From positions 248,001-312,000 of the forward strand of contig JAEWKK010000030.1 in assembly GCA_023386045.1 (NCBI GenBank): a stretch of DNA of 64,000 bases, read 5' to 3'. The stretch is from Bacteroidota bacterium (GTDB lineage: Bacteria; Bacteroidota; Bacteroidia; Chitinophagales; Chitinophagaceae). Positions 18,001 to 26,018 of the stretch are shown in pieces. The notes beneath the pieces are model-generated. The model searched no databases. It saw only the letters and a program-made list of their open reading frames with translations, and was not told where the DNA came from. A program made the position numbers and the translations under genes. Each line of letters begins with the position of its first letter. The stretch's first letter is position 1.

Positions 18001-18871
18001 TCTTGGCTGGACAGGCGACGCTCGTGTTGATGAGCAGATCAACATCCTGTTGCACAACTACAGCATCAAGTACAACGAAGAATTAGGAAGATATAAGAGA
18101 GAGAAGTTCAACATCTCCATTGGTGATGAATTACCAGCTGGTGTGTTGAAGCTTGCTAAGGTTTACCTGGCTGTAAAGCGTAAGCTGAAAGTGGGTGATA
18201 AGATGGCCGGCCGTCACGGTAACAAAGGTATCGTTGCCAAGATCGTTCGTGCAGAAGACATGCCGTTCCTCGAAGATGGAACTCCTGTTGACATTGTTCT
18301 GAACCCGCTGGGTGTACCATCGCGTATGAACCTCGGACAGATCTATGAAACAGTTCTGGGCTGGGCTGGTATTGAACTCGGTACCAAGTTCGAAACGCCG
18401 ATTTTTGACGGTGCTTCTACTGAAGATATCGCCAAGTATTGCGAGCAGGCAGGCATCCCGATGTTCGGTCATACTTACCTGTATGATGGTGAAACCGGTG
18501 ATCGCTTTGACCAGAAAGCTACCGTGGGTGTTATCTATATCATCAAACTGCACCACATGGTGGATGACAAGATGCACGCCCGTTCGATCGGACCATACAG
18601 TCTCATTACACAGCAGCCTCTGGGTGGTAAAGCCCAGTTCGGAGGTCAGCGTTTTGGTGAGATGGAGGTTTGGGCCCTCGAAGCTTATGGTGCAGCCAAC
18701 ATCCTCCAGGAGTTGCTGACCATCAAGTCGGATGACATTATCGGCCGTGCAAAAACATACGAAGCGATCGTGAAGGGAGAAAACATTCCTCGCGCCGGAA
18801 TACCGGAATCCTTCAACGTGTTGGTGCATGAACTGAGAGGCCTTGGATTAGACCTTAAGTTTGAAGAGTAA
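15068..18871 (+). CDS. rpoB: RNA polymerase beta subunit
   Basis: 1267-residue catalytic subunit of RNA polymerase, full length for Bacteroidetes. Typical stretches: [52 protein letters not shown] and [16 protein letters not shown]. In the rifampicin cluster it reads [20 protein letters not shown], so the residues most often mutated in resistance (Asp516, His526, Ser531 in E. coli numbering) are wild type. ATG 15068 is chosen over an upstream TTG because [12 protein letters not shown] matches the family N-terminus. Its promoter must lie in the 240 bases beyond the divergent HhH gene, since rplL is terminated upstream. Confidence 0.97.
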   Translation: [1267 protein letters not shown]

Positions 18872-18943
18872 TATTAGTGATTGGTGAGTGGTGAGTGGTC
18901 AGTACTCACCGCTACTCACTACTCACCACTGACAATTCACAAT
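18872..18943. repeat. Palindromic word array in the rpoB-rpoC spacer
   Basis: The left half repeats GGTGAGTGGTGAGTGGTCAG and the right half carries the complement with variants (ACTCACCGCTACTCACTACT, then CACCACTGAC), meeting at GTAC near 18903. In RNA this would form a long imperfect hairpin between two essential genes. The design is the same as in other spacers of this window but the words differ. It is probably not a terminator, because no T-run follows and rpoC needs read-through. Confidence 0.7.
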
Positions 18944-18966
18944 TAAAAAATCAGAAATTAATAAAC

Positions 18967-21900
18967 ATGGCTTTTAATAAAAGAGATAATCGTCCGAGAC
19001 CATCGTTCTCAAAAATTACGATCGGACTGGCTTCTCCAGACAGCATTTTGGAAAAAAGCTTTGGTGAAGTGTTGAAGCCTGAAACCATTAACTATCGTAC
19101 TTACAAACCTGAAAGAGATGGTTTGTTCTGCGAAAGGATCTTTGGTCCTGTAAAAGATTACGAGTGCGCCTGTGGTAAGTACAAGCGTATCCGTTATAAA
19201 GGCATCGTTTGCGACCGTTGTGGTGTTGAAGTAACAGAAAAGAAAGTACGTCGCGAAAGAATGGGACATATCAAGCTGGTTGTACCTGTAGTGCATATCT
19301 GGTATTTCAAATCCCTGCCGAATAAAATTGGTTACCTGCTGGGCATGAGCTCCAAAAAACTGGAGAGCATTGTTTACTACGAAAGATTTGTAGTGATCCA
19401 GTCTGGTATCCGTGCGGATAAAGGCCAGAACTATGGTGATCTTCTGACTGAGGAAGAATACCTCGACATCCTGGATACTTTGCCAAAAGACAACCAGTAC
19501 CTGCCTGATGAAGATCCTAACAAATTCATCGCCAAGATGGGTGCTGAGGCAGTTCATGACCTGTTGGCAAGAATTGATCTTGACCAGCTGTCTTTTGATC
19601 TGCGTAATGCTGCCGCCACAGAAACTTCACAGCAACGTAAGGCCGACGCCCTGAAGCGTTTGTCTGTTGTAGAATCTTTCCGTGATGCACAAACGAGAAT
19701 TACCAACCGTCCCGAGTGGATGGTCATGCAATACATTCCGGTTATCCCACCAGAACTGCGTCCTCTTGTGCCGCTGGATGGTGGCCGTTTTGCTTCTTCT
19801 GACCTCAACGACCTTTACCGTCGTGTGATCATCCGTAACAATCGTTTGAAGCGATTGCTGGAGATCAAGGCACCTGAAGTGATCCTGCGTAACGAAAAGC
19901 GTATGCTGCAGGAAGCGGTGGATAGCCTGTTTGATAACTCAAGGAAATCAAATGCCGTTAAAGCCGAAGGCGGACGTGCACTGAAATCACTCTCTGACGT
20001 ACTGAAAGGTAAGCAGGGACGTTTCCGTCAGAACCTTCTTGGTAAACGTGTTGACTACTCCGGTCGTTCGGTGATCGTGGTAGGTCCTGAGCTGAAACTT
20101 TACGAATGTGGTCTTCCCAAAGACATGGCTGCTGAACTTTTCAAACCATTTATCATCAGGAAACTGATTGAAAGAGGTATTGTAAAAACAGTGAAGTCTG
20201 CAAGAAAACTGGTAGATAAAAAAGAAGCCGTTGTTTGGGATATCCTCGAAAATATTCTGAAAGGTCACCCTGTAATGCTGAACCGTGCCCCAACGCTGCA
20301 CCGTTTGTCAATCCAGGCTTTCCAGCCTAAACTGGTGGAAGGAAAGGCCATTCAATTGCACCCGCTGGTAACCACGGCCTTCAACGCCGACTTTGACGGT
20401 GACCAGATGGCGGTGCACGTGCCACTCAGCAACGCTGCCATCCTGGAAGCGCAATTGCTGATGCTGGCTTCACACAACATCCTCAACCCACAGAATGGTA
20501 CACCAATTACCCTTCCTTCACAGGACATGGTACTGGGACTGTACTACATTTCAAAAGGAAGAAAATCTACACCGGAGCTGAAAGTAGTAGGTGAAGGAAA
20601 AGCTTTCTACAGTGAAGAAGAAGTGATCATTGCTTACAATGAAAAACGCCTTGACCTTCATGCCTGGATCAGGGTGAAGAGTAATGTGCGTGGTGAAGAT
20701 GGAAACATCACAAAGAAACTGATCGATACAACTGTTGGCCGTGTGATCTTCAACCAGTTTGTTCCAAAGGAGGTAGGTTTTGTAAATGCCCTGCTTACCA
20801 AGAAGAACCTGCGTGAGATCATCGGCGATATCATTACCATTACTAACGTTCCTAAAACAGCGAAGTTCCTGGATGATATCAAACAGCTTGGTTTCCGCAT
20901 GGCCTTCAAAGGCGGTCTTTCATTCTCTATCAATGACCTGATCATCCCGGATATCAAGAATGAGCTTTTGGAAAATGCAAAAGGAGAAGTGGAAGAGGTG
21001 TGGGAGAACTATAACATGGGTTTAATCACCAACAACGAGCGTTACAACCAGATCGTTGACATCTGGTCGCGTGTTGACACAAGGATCACTGAAACTTTGA
21101 TCCGTGAGTTGAGCAGCGACAAGCAGGGCTTTAACTCTGTGTTCATGATGCTCGATTCAGGTGCCCGTGGTTCCAAGCAGCAGATCAAGCAGCTGGCTGG
21201 TATGAGAGGTCTGATGGCCAAGCCAAGAAAGTCTGGTTCAACTGGATCAGAGATCATCGAGAACCCGATCCTTTCCAACTTTAAAGGTGGACTGAACGTA
21301 TTGGATTACTTCATCTCTACCCACGGTGCCCGTAAGGGTCTGGCCGATACCGCCCTTAAAACAGCGGATGCCGGTTACCTTACACGTCGTCTGGTTGACG
21401 TTGCGCAGGATGTGGTGATCACAGAAGAAGATTGCGGAACGCTGCGTGGTATTGCCACTTCAGCATTGAAAGATAATGAGGACATCATCGAGCCATTGTC
21501 CGACAGGATCGCAGGCCGTACATCATTGCATGATGTATATGACCCGATCAGCGAACAAATGCTGGTTGCTGCAGGTGATCCCATTACCAATGATATCGCT
21601 CAGCGCATTGAAGATGCAGGAATCGAGACTGTTGAAATTCGCTCTGTACTTACCTGCGAAAGCAAGCGTGGTACCTGCGTGAAGTGTTATGGTAAGAACC
21701 TGGCAACAGGCTACCTGGCACAACGTGGTGATGCTGTAGGTATCATTGCCGCACAGTCAATCGGTGAACCAGGTACGCAGCTGACACTTCGTACCTTCCA
21801 CGTGGGTGGTGTTGCCGGTTCTGCAGCTGTAGAATCAACTCTCACAGCCAAATTCGATGGTACGATTCAGTTTGATGGTCTGCGTACTGTTACCACTGAA

Positions 21901-23262
21901 AATAATGAAGGTGACAAAGTACAGGTAGTCATTGGCCGTACCGGTGAGGTGCGTATCATGGATACCAAGAACGACAGGTTGCTGATCACGAATAACATTC
22001 CTTACGGTGCTACACTGCAGGTGAAGGATGGTCAGAAAGTGGCCAAGGGTGATGTGATCTGTACATGGGATCCATTCAACAATGTAATCATCGCCGAGAT
22101 CAATGGTACCGTGAAGTTTGAAAATGTTCTCGAAGGCATTACTTTCCGCGAGGAAGCTGATGAGCAGACAGGACACCGTGAGAAAGTGGTGATCGAAACA
22201 AAAGACAAGACCAAGATTCCTTCCATTGTTGTAGCAGGAAAAGAACATAAATCATACAACCTTCCAACTGGTTCACACATTATTCCTGAAGACGGAGAAG
22301 AAGTGAAAGCAGGTAGGGTACTGGTGAAGATTCCACGTGTGTTGGGTAAGTTGAGAGATATCACGGGTGGTCTTCCAAGGGTAACAGAATTGTTTGAAGC
22401 ACGTAATCCATCTAACCCTGCTATCGTTTCCGAGATCGATGGTGTGGTAACAATGGGTGCAGTGAAGAGAGGTAACCGCGAGATCATCATTGAAGCAAAA
22501 GATGGTGTGACCAAGAAATACCTTGTACCACTTACCAGACAGATCCTTGCTCAGGATGGTGACTTTGTAAAAGCAGGTTCACCGCTTTCAGACGGGCAGA
22601 TCTCTCCGCAGGATATCCTGGCCATCCAGGGACCATTCGCGGTACAGCAGTACGTTGTGAATGAGATCCAGGAAGTTTACCGACTCCAGGGTGTGAAGAT
22701 CAATGACAAGCATATTGAGGTGATCGTTCGCCAGATGATGAGAAAGGTTTCTATCGTTGATCCGGGAGATACCAAGTTCCTGGAAGAAGATTCTACAGAC
22801 AAGTTTGAATTCCTCGAAGAGAACGATTACATATTCGATAAGAAAGTGGTGAATGATCCGGGTGAATCTACCAAGCTGAGAGCTGGACAGATCGTAACGC
22901 TTCGTGAGTTGCGTGAAGAGAACTCCATCCTTCGTCGTAACGACAAGAAGCTGGTTGATTACCGTGATGCAAAGCCTGCCACATCAGCACCAACGCTTCT
23001 GGGTATCACCAAGGCTTCACTGGGTGTACAAAGCTGGATCTCAGCGGCTTCATTCCAGGAAACTACCAAGGTGCTTTCTTCAGCAGCCATCCAGGGTAAG
23101 ACCGATGACATGCTTGGACTGAAAGAAAACGTGATCACTGGTCATTTGATCCCGGCCGGTACAGGTCTTCGCGAATTCGAAAATATGATCGTAGGAAGCA
23201 AGGAAGAATACGAGTTATTGCAGACTGCAAGGGAAGCAATGACCTTTGATGAAGAAGAATAA
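18967..23262 (+). CDS. rpoC: RNA polymerase beta' subunit
   Basis: 1431-residue beta' subunit. Seen: N-terminal zinc ribbon CACG and CDRC near residues 68-86; the catalytic Mg motif NADFDGDQM near residue 473; the second zinc site (EEDCGTL, then CESKRGTCVKC); and the trigger-loop area AAQSIGEPGTQLTLRTFH. A long insertion-like beta-rich region follows the last zinc site, as in other Bacteroidetes. ATG 18967 starts MAFNKRDNRPRPSFSKI, the conserved N-terminus; an upstream in-frame extension runs through the palindromic spacer and is rejected. It is co-transcribed with rpoB and followed by a terminator. Confidence 0.97.
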   Translation: MAFNKRDNRPRPSFSKITIGLASPDSILEKSFGEVLKPETINYRTYKPERDGLFCERIFGPVKDYECACGKYKRIRYKGIVCDRCGVEVTEKKVRRERMGHIKLVVPVVHIWYFKSLPNKIGYLLGMSSKKLESIVYYERFVVIQSGIRADKGQNYGDLLTEEEYLDILDTLPKDNQYLPDEDPNKFIAKMGAEAVHDLLARIDLDQLSFDLRNAAATETSQQRKADALKRLSVVESFRDAQTRITNRPEWMVMQYIPVIPPELRPLVPLDGGRFASSDLNDLYRRVIIRNNRLKRLLEIKAPEVILRNEKRMLQEAVDSLFDNSRKSNAVKAEGGRALKSLSDVLKGKQGRFRQNLLGKRVDYSGRSVIVVGPELKLYECGLPKDMAAELFKPFIIRKLIERGIVKTVKSARKLVDKKEAVVWDILENILKGHPVMLNRAPTLHRLSIQAFQPKLVEGKAIQLHPLVTTAFNADFDGDQMAVHVPLSNAAILEAQLLMLASHNILNPQNGTPITLPSQDMVLGLYYISKGRKSTPELKVVGEGKAFYSEEEVIIAYNEKRLDLHAWIRVKSNVRGEDGNITKKLIDTTVGRVIFNQFVPKEVGFVNALLTKKNLREIIGDIITITNVPKTAKFLDDIKQLGFRMAFKGGLSFSINDLIIPDIKNELLENAKGEVEEVWENYNMGLITNNERYNQIVDIWSRVDTRITETLIRELSSDKQGFNSVFMMLDSGARGSKQQIKQLAGMRGLMAKPRKSGSTGSEIIENPILSNFKGGLNVLDYFISTHGARKGLADTALKTADAGYLTRRLVDVAQDVVITEEDCGTLRGIATSALKDNEDIIEPLSDRIAGRTSLHDVYDPISEQMLVAAGDPITNDIAQRIEDAGIETVEIRSVLTCESKRGTCVKCYGKNLATGYLAQRGDAVGIIAAQSIGEPGTQLTLRTFHVGGVAGSAAVESTLTAKFDGTIQFDGLRTVTTENNEGDKVQVVIGRTGEVRIMDTKNDRLLITNNIPYGATLQVKDGQKVAKGDVICTWDPFNNVIIAEINGTVKFENVLEGITFREEADEQTGHREKVVIETKDKTKIPSIVVAGKEHKSYNLPTGSHIIPEDGEEVKAGRVLVKIPRVLGKLRDITGGLPRVTELFEARNPSNPAIVSEIDGVVTMGAVKRGNREIIIEAKDGVTKKYLVPLTRQILAQDGDFVKAGSPLSDGQISPQDILAIQGPFAVQQYVVNEIQEVYRLQGVKINDKHIEVIVRQMMRKVSIVDPGDTKFLEEDSTDKFEFLEENDYIFDKKVVNDPGESTKLRAGQIVTLRELREENSILRRNDKKLVDYRDAKPATSAPTLLGITKASLGVQSWISAASFQETTKVLSSAAIQGKTDDMLGLKENVITGHLIPAGTGLREFENMIVGSKEEYELLQTAREAMTFDEEE

Positions 23263-23284
23263 TTCTGATCGAAATATTTTAGTG

Positions 23285-23314
23285 AAGATCCCTCATTGCG
23301 AGGGATCTTTTTTT
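23285..23314 (+). terminator. Rho-independent terminator after rpoC
   Basis: The stem AGATCCCTC / GAGGGATCT with loop ATTGC is followed by a run of eight T residues. Confidence 0.9.
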
Positions 23315-23328
23315 ATCGCAGATTATAA

Positions 23329-23600
23329 AGATTAGATCCAGATTGCGCGAATAAAAGAGAATCACAGATTGCGCGAATAAAAGACAATATCACAGATTAC
23401 ACAGATTGACACAGATTTTTTAATGATGTAGATATCGACAATGCATTAATATCGAATAAAACTTTTTACGGAGTTATTTATTTTCCTTGTCCCTTCGCTT
23501 CGCTCAGGAGGACAAATAAGAATCTAATCTTTCGCTTCGCTCAGGAGGACAATAAGAATTTTAATCTGTGTAATCTGTGATTGTAGTTGATCTGCGTAAT
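23329..23600. repeat. Composite repeat region between rpoC and the OmpH gene
   Basis: Three nested patterns. (1) CAGATTGCGCGAATAAAAGA occurs twice in tandem (about 23339 and 23366). (2) TCACAGATTACACAGATT at 23390-23407 has a perfect 18-base inverted copy at 23563-23580, both flanked by further degenerate CACAGATT words. (3) Inside, TTCGCTTCGCTCAGGAGGAC followed by AA(A)TAAGAAT occurs twice (23494-23523 and 23531-23559). No gene is seen in this 420-base spacer. The outer inverted arms make it another long palindrome around a roughly 155-base centre. Confidence 0.75.
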
Positions 23601-23684
23601 CTGAGATAGTTAACCGTTTCATAAAGTGAACCCATTCTTTCTCTATTCCAAGGCTACAATGTTATTTTGCAAAAAATAAAAGAC

Positions 23685-24275
23685 ATGAAAAACGCAGCAC
23701 TCATTCTCAATGCTGTTTTACTGGTGGCCGTTGGTGTGCTCTTTTACCTGCACTTTTCTTCTTCAAAGAAACCTGCAGTAAAACAAAGCCAGGTGAATGG
23801 TGTGCAGACGCGCGTGGAGAATGGTTTTAAGATCGGTTATTTTGAATGGGATTCTGTGACGAATAATTTTGCTCTGTTCAAGCAGATGCAGGAAGAACTG
23901 AACCAGCGAGATGAGGGTAATGCCAAAGAAAAAATGCGACTGCGCCAAATGTACCAGAACAAGATCAACAGCTATTCTCAAAGAGAACTTTCCCAAACTG
24001 AATCAGAAGCTGCCACGCAAGAGATCAAAAGTCTTGAGGTAGATATCTCCAATAAAATGCAGAAGATGGACCAGGAATTACAGGAGATTCAGATGAGAAA
24101 AACAAATGAGATAAAAAGCAAGATCGAAGACTTTCTCAGGGAATACAATAAAGACAAAGGCTATTCCTATATTCTTGCCTACGAACCTACCATCATCTTT
24201 TACAGGGATACAACCCTGAATGTAACAGCTGACCTTATAAAAGGATTGAATGAAAAATATCCAAGGAAAAAATAA
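23685..24275 (+). CDS. OmpH/Skp-like periplasmic protein
   Basis: 196 residues with an N-terminal hydrophobic segment (signal or anchor, residues about 4-23) and a long charged coiled coil (about 65-155) ending in YILAYEPTIIFYRDTTLNVT. The FKIGYFEWDSV and YSYILA edges are typical of the OmpH/Skp family, trimeric chaperones that hold unfolded outer-membrane proteins. The start ATG follows a TATTTTGC element by about 16 bases. It stands alone, not beside bamA as skp often does, so its client is unknown. Confidence 0.75.
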   Translation: MKNAALILNAVLLVAVGVLFYLHFSSSKKPAVKQSQVNGVQTRVENGFKIGYFEWDSVTNNFALFKQMQEELNQRDEGNAKEKMRLRQMYQNKINSYSQRELSQTESEAATQEIKSLEVDISNKMQKMDQELQEIQMRKTNEIKSKIEDFLREYNKDKGYSYILAYEPTIIFYRDTTLNVTADLIKGLNEKYPRKK

Positions 24276-24294
24276 ATAGATCAGAAATGTATTT

Positions 24295-24317
24295 GACCCG
24301 CCTTGGCGGGTTTTTTT
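24295..24317 (+). terminator. Rho-independent terminator after the OmpH-like gene
   Basis: The stem ACCCGCC / GGCGGGT with a TT loop is followed by T7. Confidence 0.88.
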
Positions 24318-24419
24318 ATGACTGTGATTCTCCTTTTTTCTTTTATCTACTAAAAATGACATCGTAAGATTGAAAATGGATATTTTCGTTCCTTAATAAA
24401 GATTGAATAAACTGCCCTG

Positions 24420-25109
24420 ATGAAGAAGTATGCGATCATAGTAGCCGGAGGTACCGGAACGAGAATGGGAAGAACTACCCCCAAGCAGTTTTTATTATTG
24501 AACGATAAGCCCGTTTTATACTATACATTAAAAGCTTTCCTGGAAGCCTACCAGGACCTGCAGATCATTCTTGTATTCCCGGAAGATTACCAGGATATGG
24601 GAAAAGAAATTATTGATGCCTATTTCGATTATGAGCGCATCAAGATCACATTTGGTGGTGAAACCAGGTTTCATTCCGTGCAGAATGGATTGAAGCTAGT
24701 GAAAGAAGAATCCATTGTATTTGTTCATGACGCTGTGCGTTGTCTGGTCAGCACTGACCTGATCCACCGCTGCTATGAACATGCCATGCATATGGGAAGT
24801 GCTGTCCCGGTTGTAAAATCAAAAGACAGCATCCGCCTGCTGAACGAAGAAGAAAATGACAATGAAGTACTGGACAGGGAAAAGGTTGTATTGGTACAAA
24901 CACCGCAGACATTCCACAGTAAGATCCTGCTGCCTGCATTTGAGATCGATTATAAAGAACGATTTACAGACGAAGCAACCGTGGTGGAATCATTCGGGTT
25001 GAAGATTTCTTTGATCGAAGGTGAAGAAAATAATATCAAGATCACCAGGCCGGTAGATTTGCTGATAGCAGAGGCGCTACTCACTGAACTGGAAAACTCT
25101 TCTTCCTAA
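24420..25109 (+). CDS. ispD: 2-C-methyl-D-erythritol 4-phosphate cytidylyltransferase
   Basis: Third step of the non-mevalonate isoprenoid pathway: joins CTP and MEP to give CDP-ME. 229 residues is the normal length. Seen: the N-terminal nucleotide-binding loop AGGTGTRMGRTTPKQF, the VHDAVRCLV region and TDEATVVE near the C-terminus, ending in DLLIAEALL. The stop codon abuts the stop of the convergent gene with no space between them. Confidence 0.93.
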   Translation: MKKYAIIVAGGTGTRMGRTTPKQFLLLNDKPVLYYTLKAFLEAYQDLQIILVFPEDYQDMGKEIIDAYFDYERIKITFGGETRFHSVQNGLKLVKEESIVFVHDAVRCLVSTDLIHRCYEHAMHMGSAVPVVKSKDSIRLLNEEENDNEVLDREKVVLVQTPQTFHSKILLPAFEIDYKERFTDEATVVESFGLKISLIEGEENNIKITRPVDLLIAEALLTELENSSS

Positions 25110-26018
25110 TCATTTTTTAAACAGCCGTATATACCAGGGAAGTCTGTTTAATTGTATGGCTGCATATTTTTCTTCTATTGCTCCAAAGCTGCTGTAAAAA
25201 AATGCAAGATTCCTGATATCGCTACCTTCAAAATCAAGAAGCAGATCTTTCCCCGCATGTTCCCGGACCAATGAATCGATCAGTAAATGCGAAGCACCTA
25301 AGGTTCTTCCATTGGGATGATTTCCTACCAGGATATAATAAACTCTTTTATGAGTATATAAAACAGCGCACGAAGCCAGTAACTGGTGCTGGTTTGAAAA
25401 AACGCCAAAACAATTTGCCTGCCCGAGTGAGAAAAAATGCGAATAGAGCTTAGTAAAATCTTCAAATCCTTTGGAATTGCTGTTTTGCTCAATGGCTAAT
25501 TGTATTACTTCGCCAACCTCTATTCCTTTTTTGGTATAACATCCATATTGCAATGCTTTTTTGATATTCCTCCTGGCATTTTCACGATAGGAACGATTGA
25601 TTGTTTCAAAAGATGGCTTCAGGTCAAGTACAAAATTTTTTCTTTCATAAATGGAAAAACCCGTGAAAGGAAAAATGTTTTGATGATTCAGCGGGAATTC
25701 CCAAAGCTTGAATTTTTTGGGAATGCTTTCGAGAAATTTTTTTAGTAGTTCTCCGGATAACTCGTTGCCAAACAATCCCAGTTGTGCCGTTAGAAAGGGC
25801 TGGTACAAATAATAAATACCGAATTTTTTTCTGAAAGGTAAAGGCATGATAGCCTGGTAATCATCCAAAACAAGTGCATCCCAATGATCTGACATGTGGT
25901 TGAGATAAGCTGCATATCCGTAGACCAGGCCATTGTCGGCATTGTCAATACAACGATCCCAAGCCTGCTGATCTATTTTATCGTACTCCAGGTATTGTAT
26001 GGTGCCAGTTGCATTCAT
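25110..26018 (-). CDS. GNAT/FemAB-like acyltransferase-fold protein
   Basis: 302 residues, no signal peptide. The layout (N-terminal YDKIDQQAWDRCI, a middle YRENARRNIKKA segment, then VYYILVGNHPNGRTLGASHLLIDSL and LDFEGS) resembles the double-GNAT fold of FemAB-type proteins. Those move amino acids or acyl groups onto lipid II or other acceptors; the acceptor here cannot be told. Its ATG overlaps the stop of the M1 peptidase (TGATG), so the two are translationally coupled. Confidence 0.6.
   Translation of the reverse strand: MNATGTIQYLEYDKIDQQAWDRCIDNADNGLVYGYAAYLNHMSDHWDALVLDDYQAIMPLPFRKKFGIYYLYQPFLTAQLGLFGNELSGELLKKFLESIPKKFKLWEFPLNHQNIFPFTGFSIYERKNFVLDLKPSFETINRSYRENARRNIKKALQYGCYTKKGIEVGEVIQLAIEQNSNSKGFEDFTKLYSHFFSLGQANCFGVFSNQHQLLASCAVLYTHKRVYYILVGNHPNGRTLGASHLLIDSLVREHAGKDLLLDFEGSDIRNLAFFYSSFGAIEEKYAAIQLNRLPWYIRLFKK

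Noticed and set aside
15176..23122. Long antisense ORFs inside rpoB and rpoC
   Set aside because: They are shadows of the strong codon pattern of the real genes and show no family motifs.
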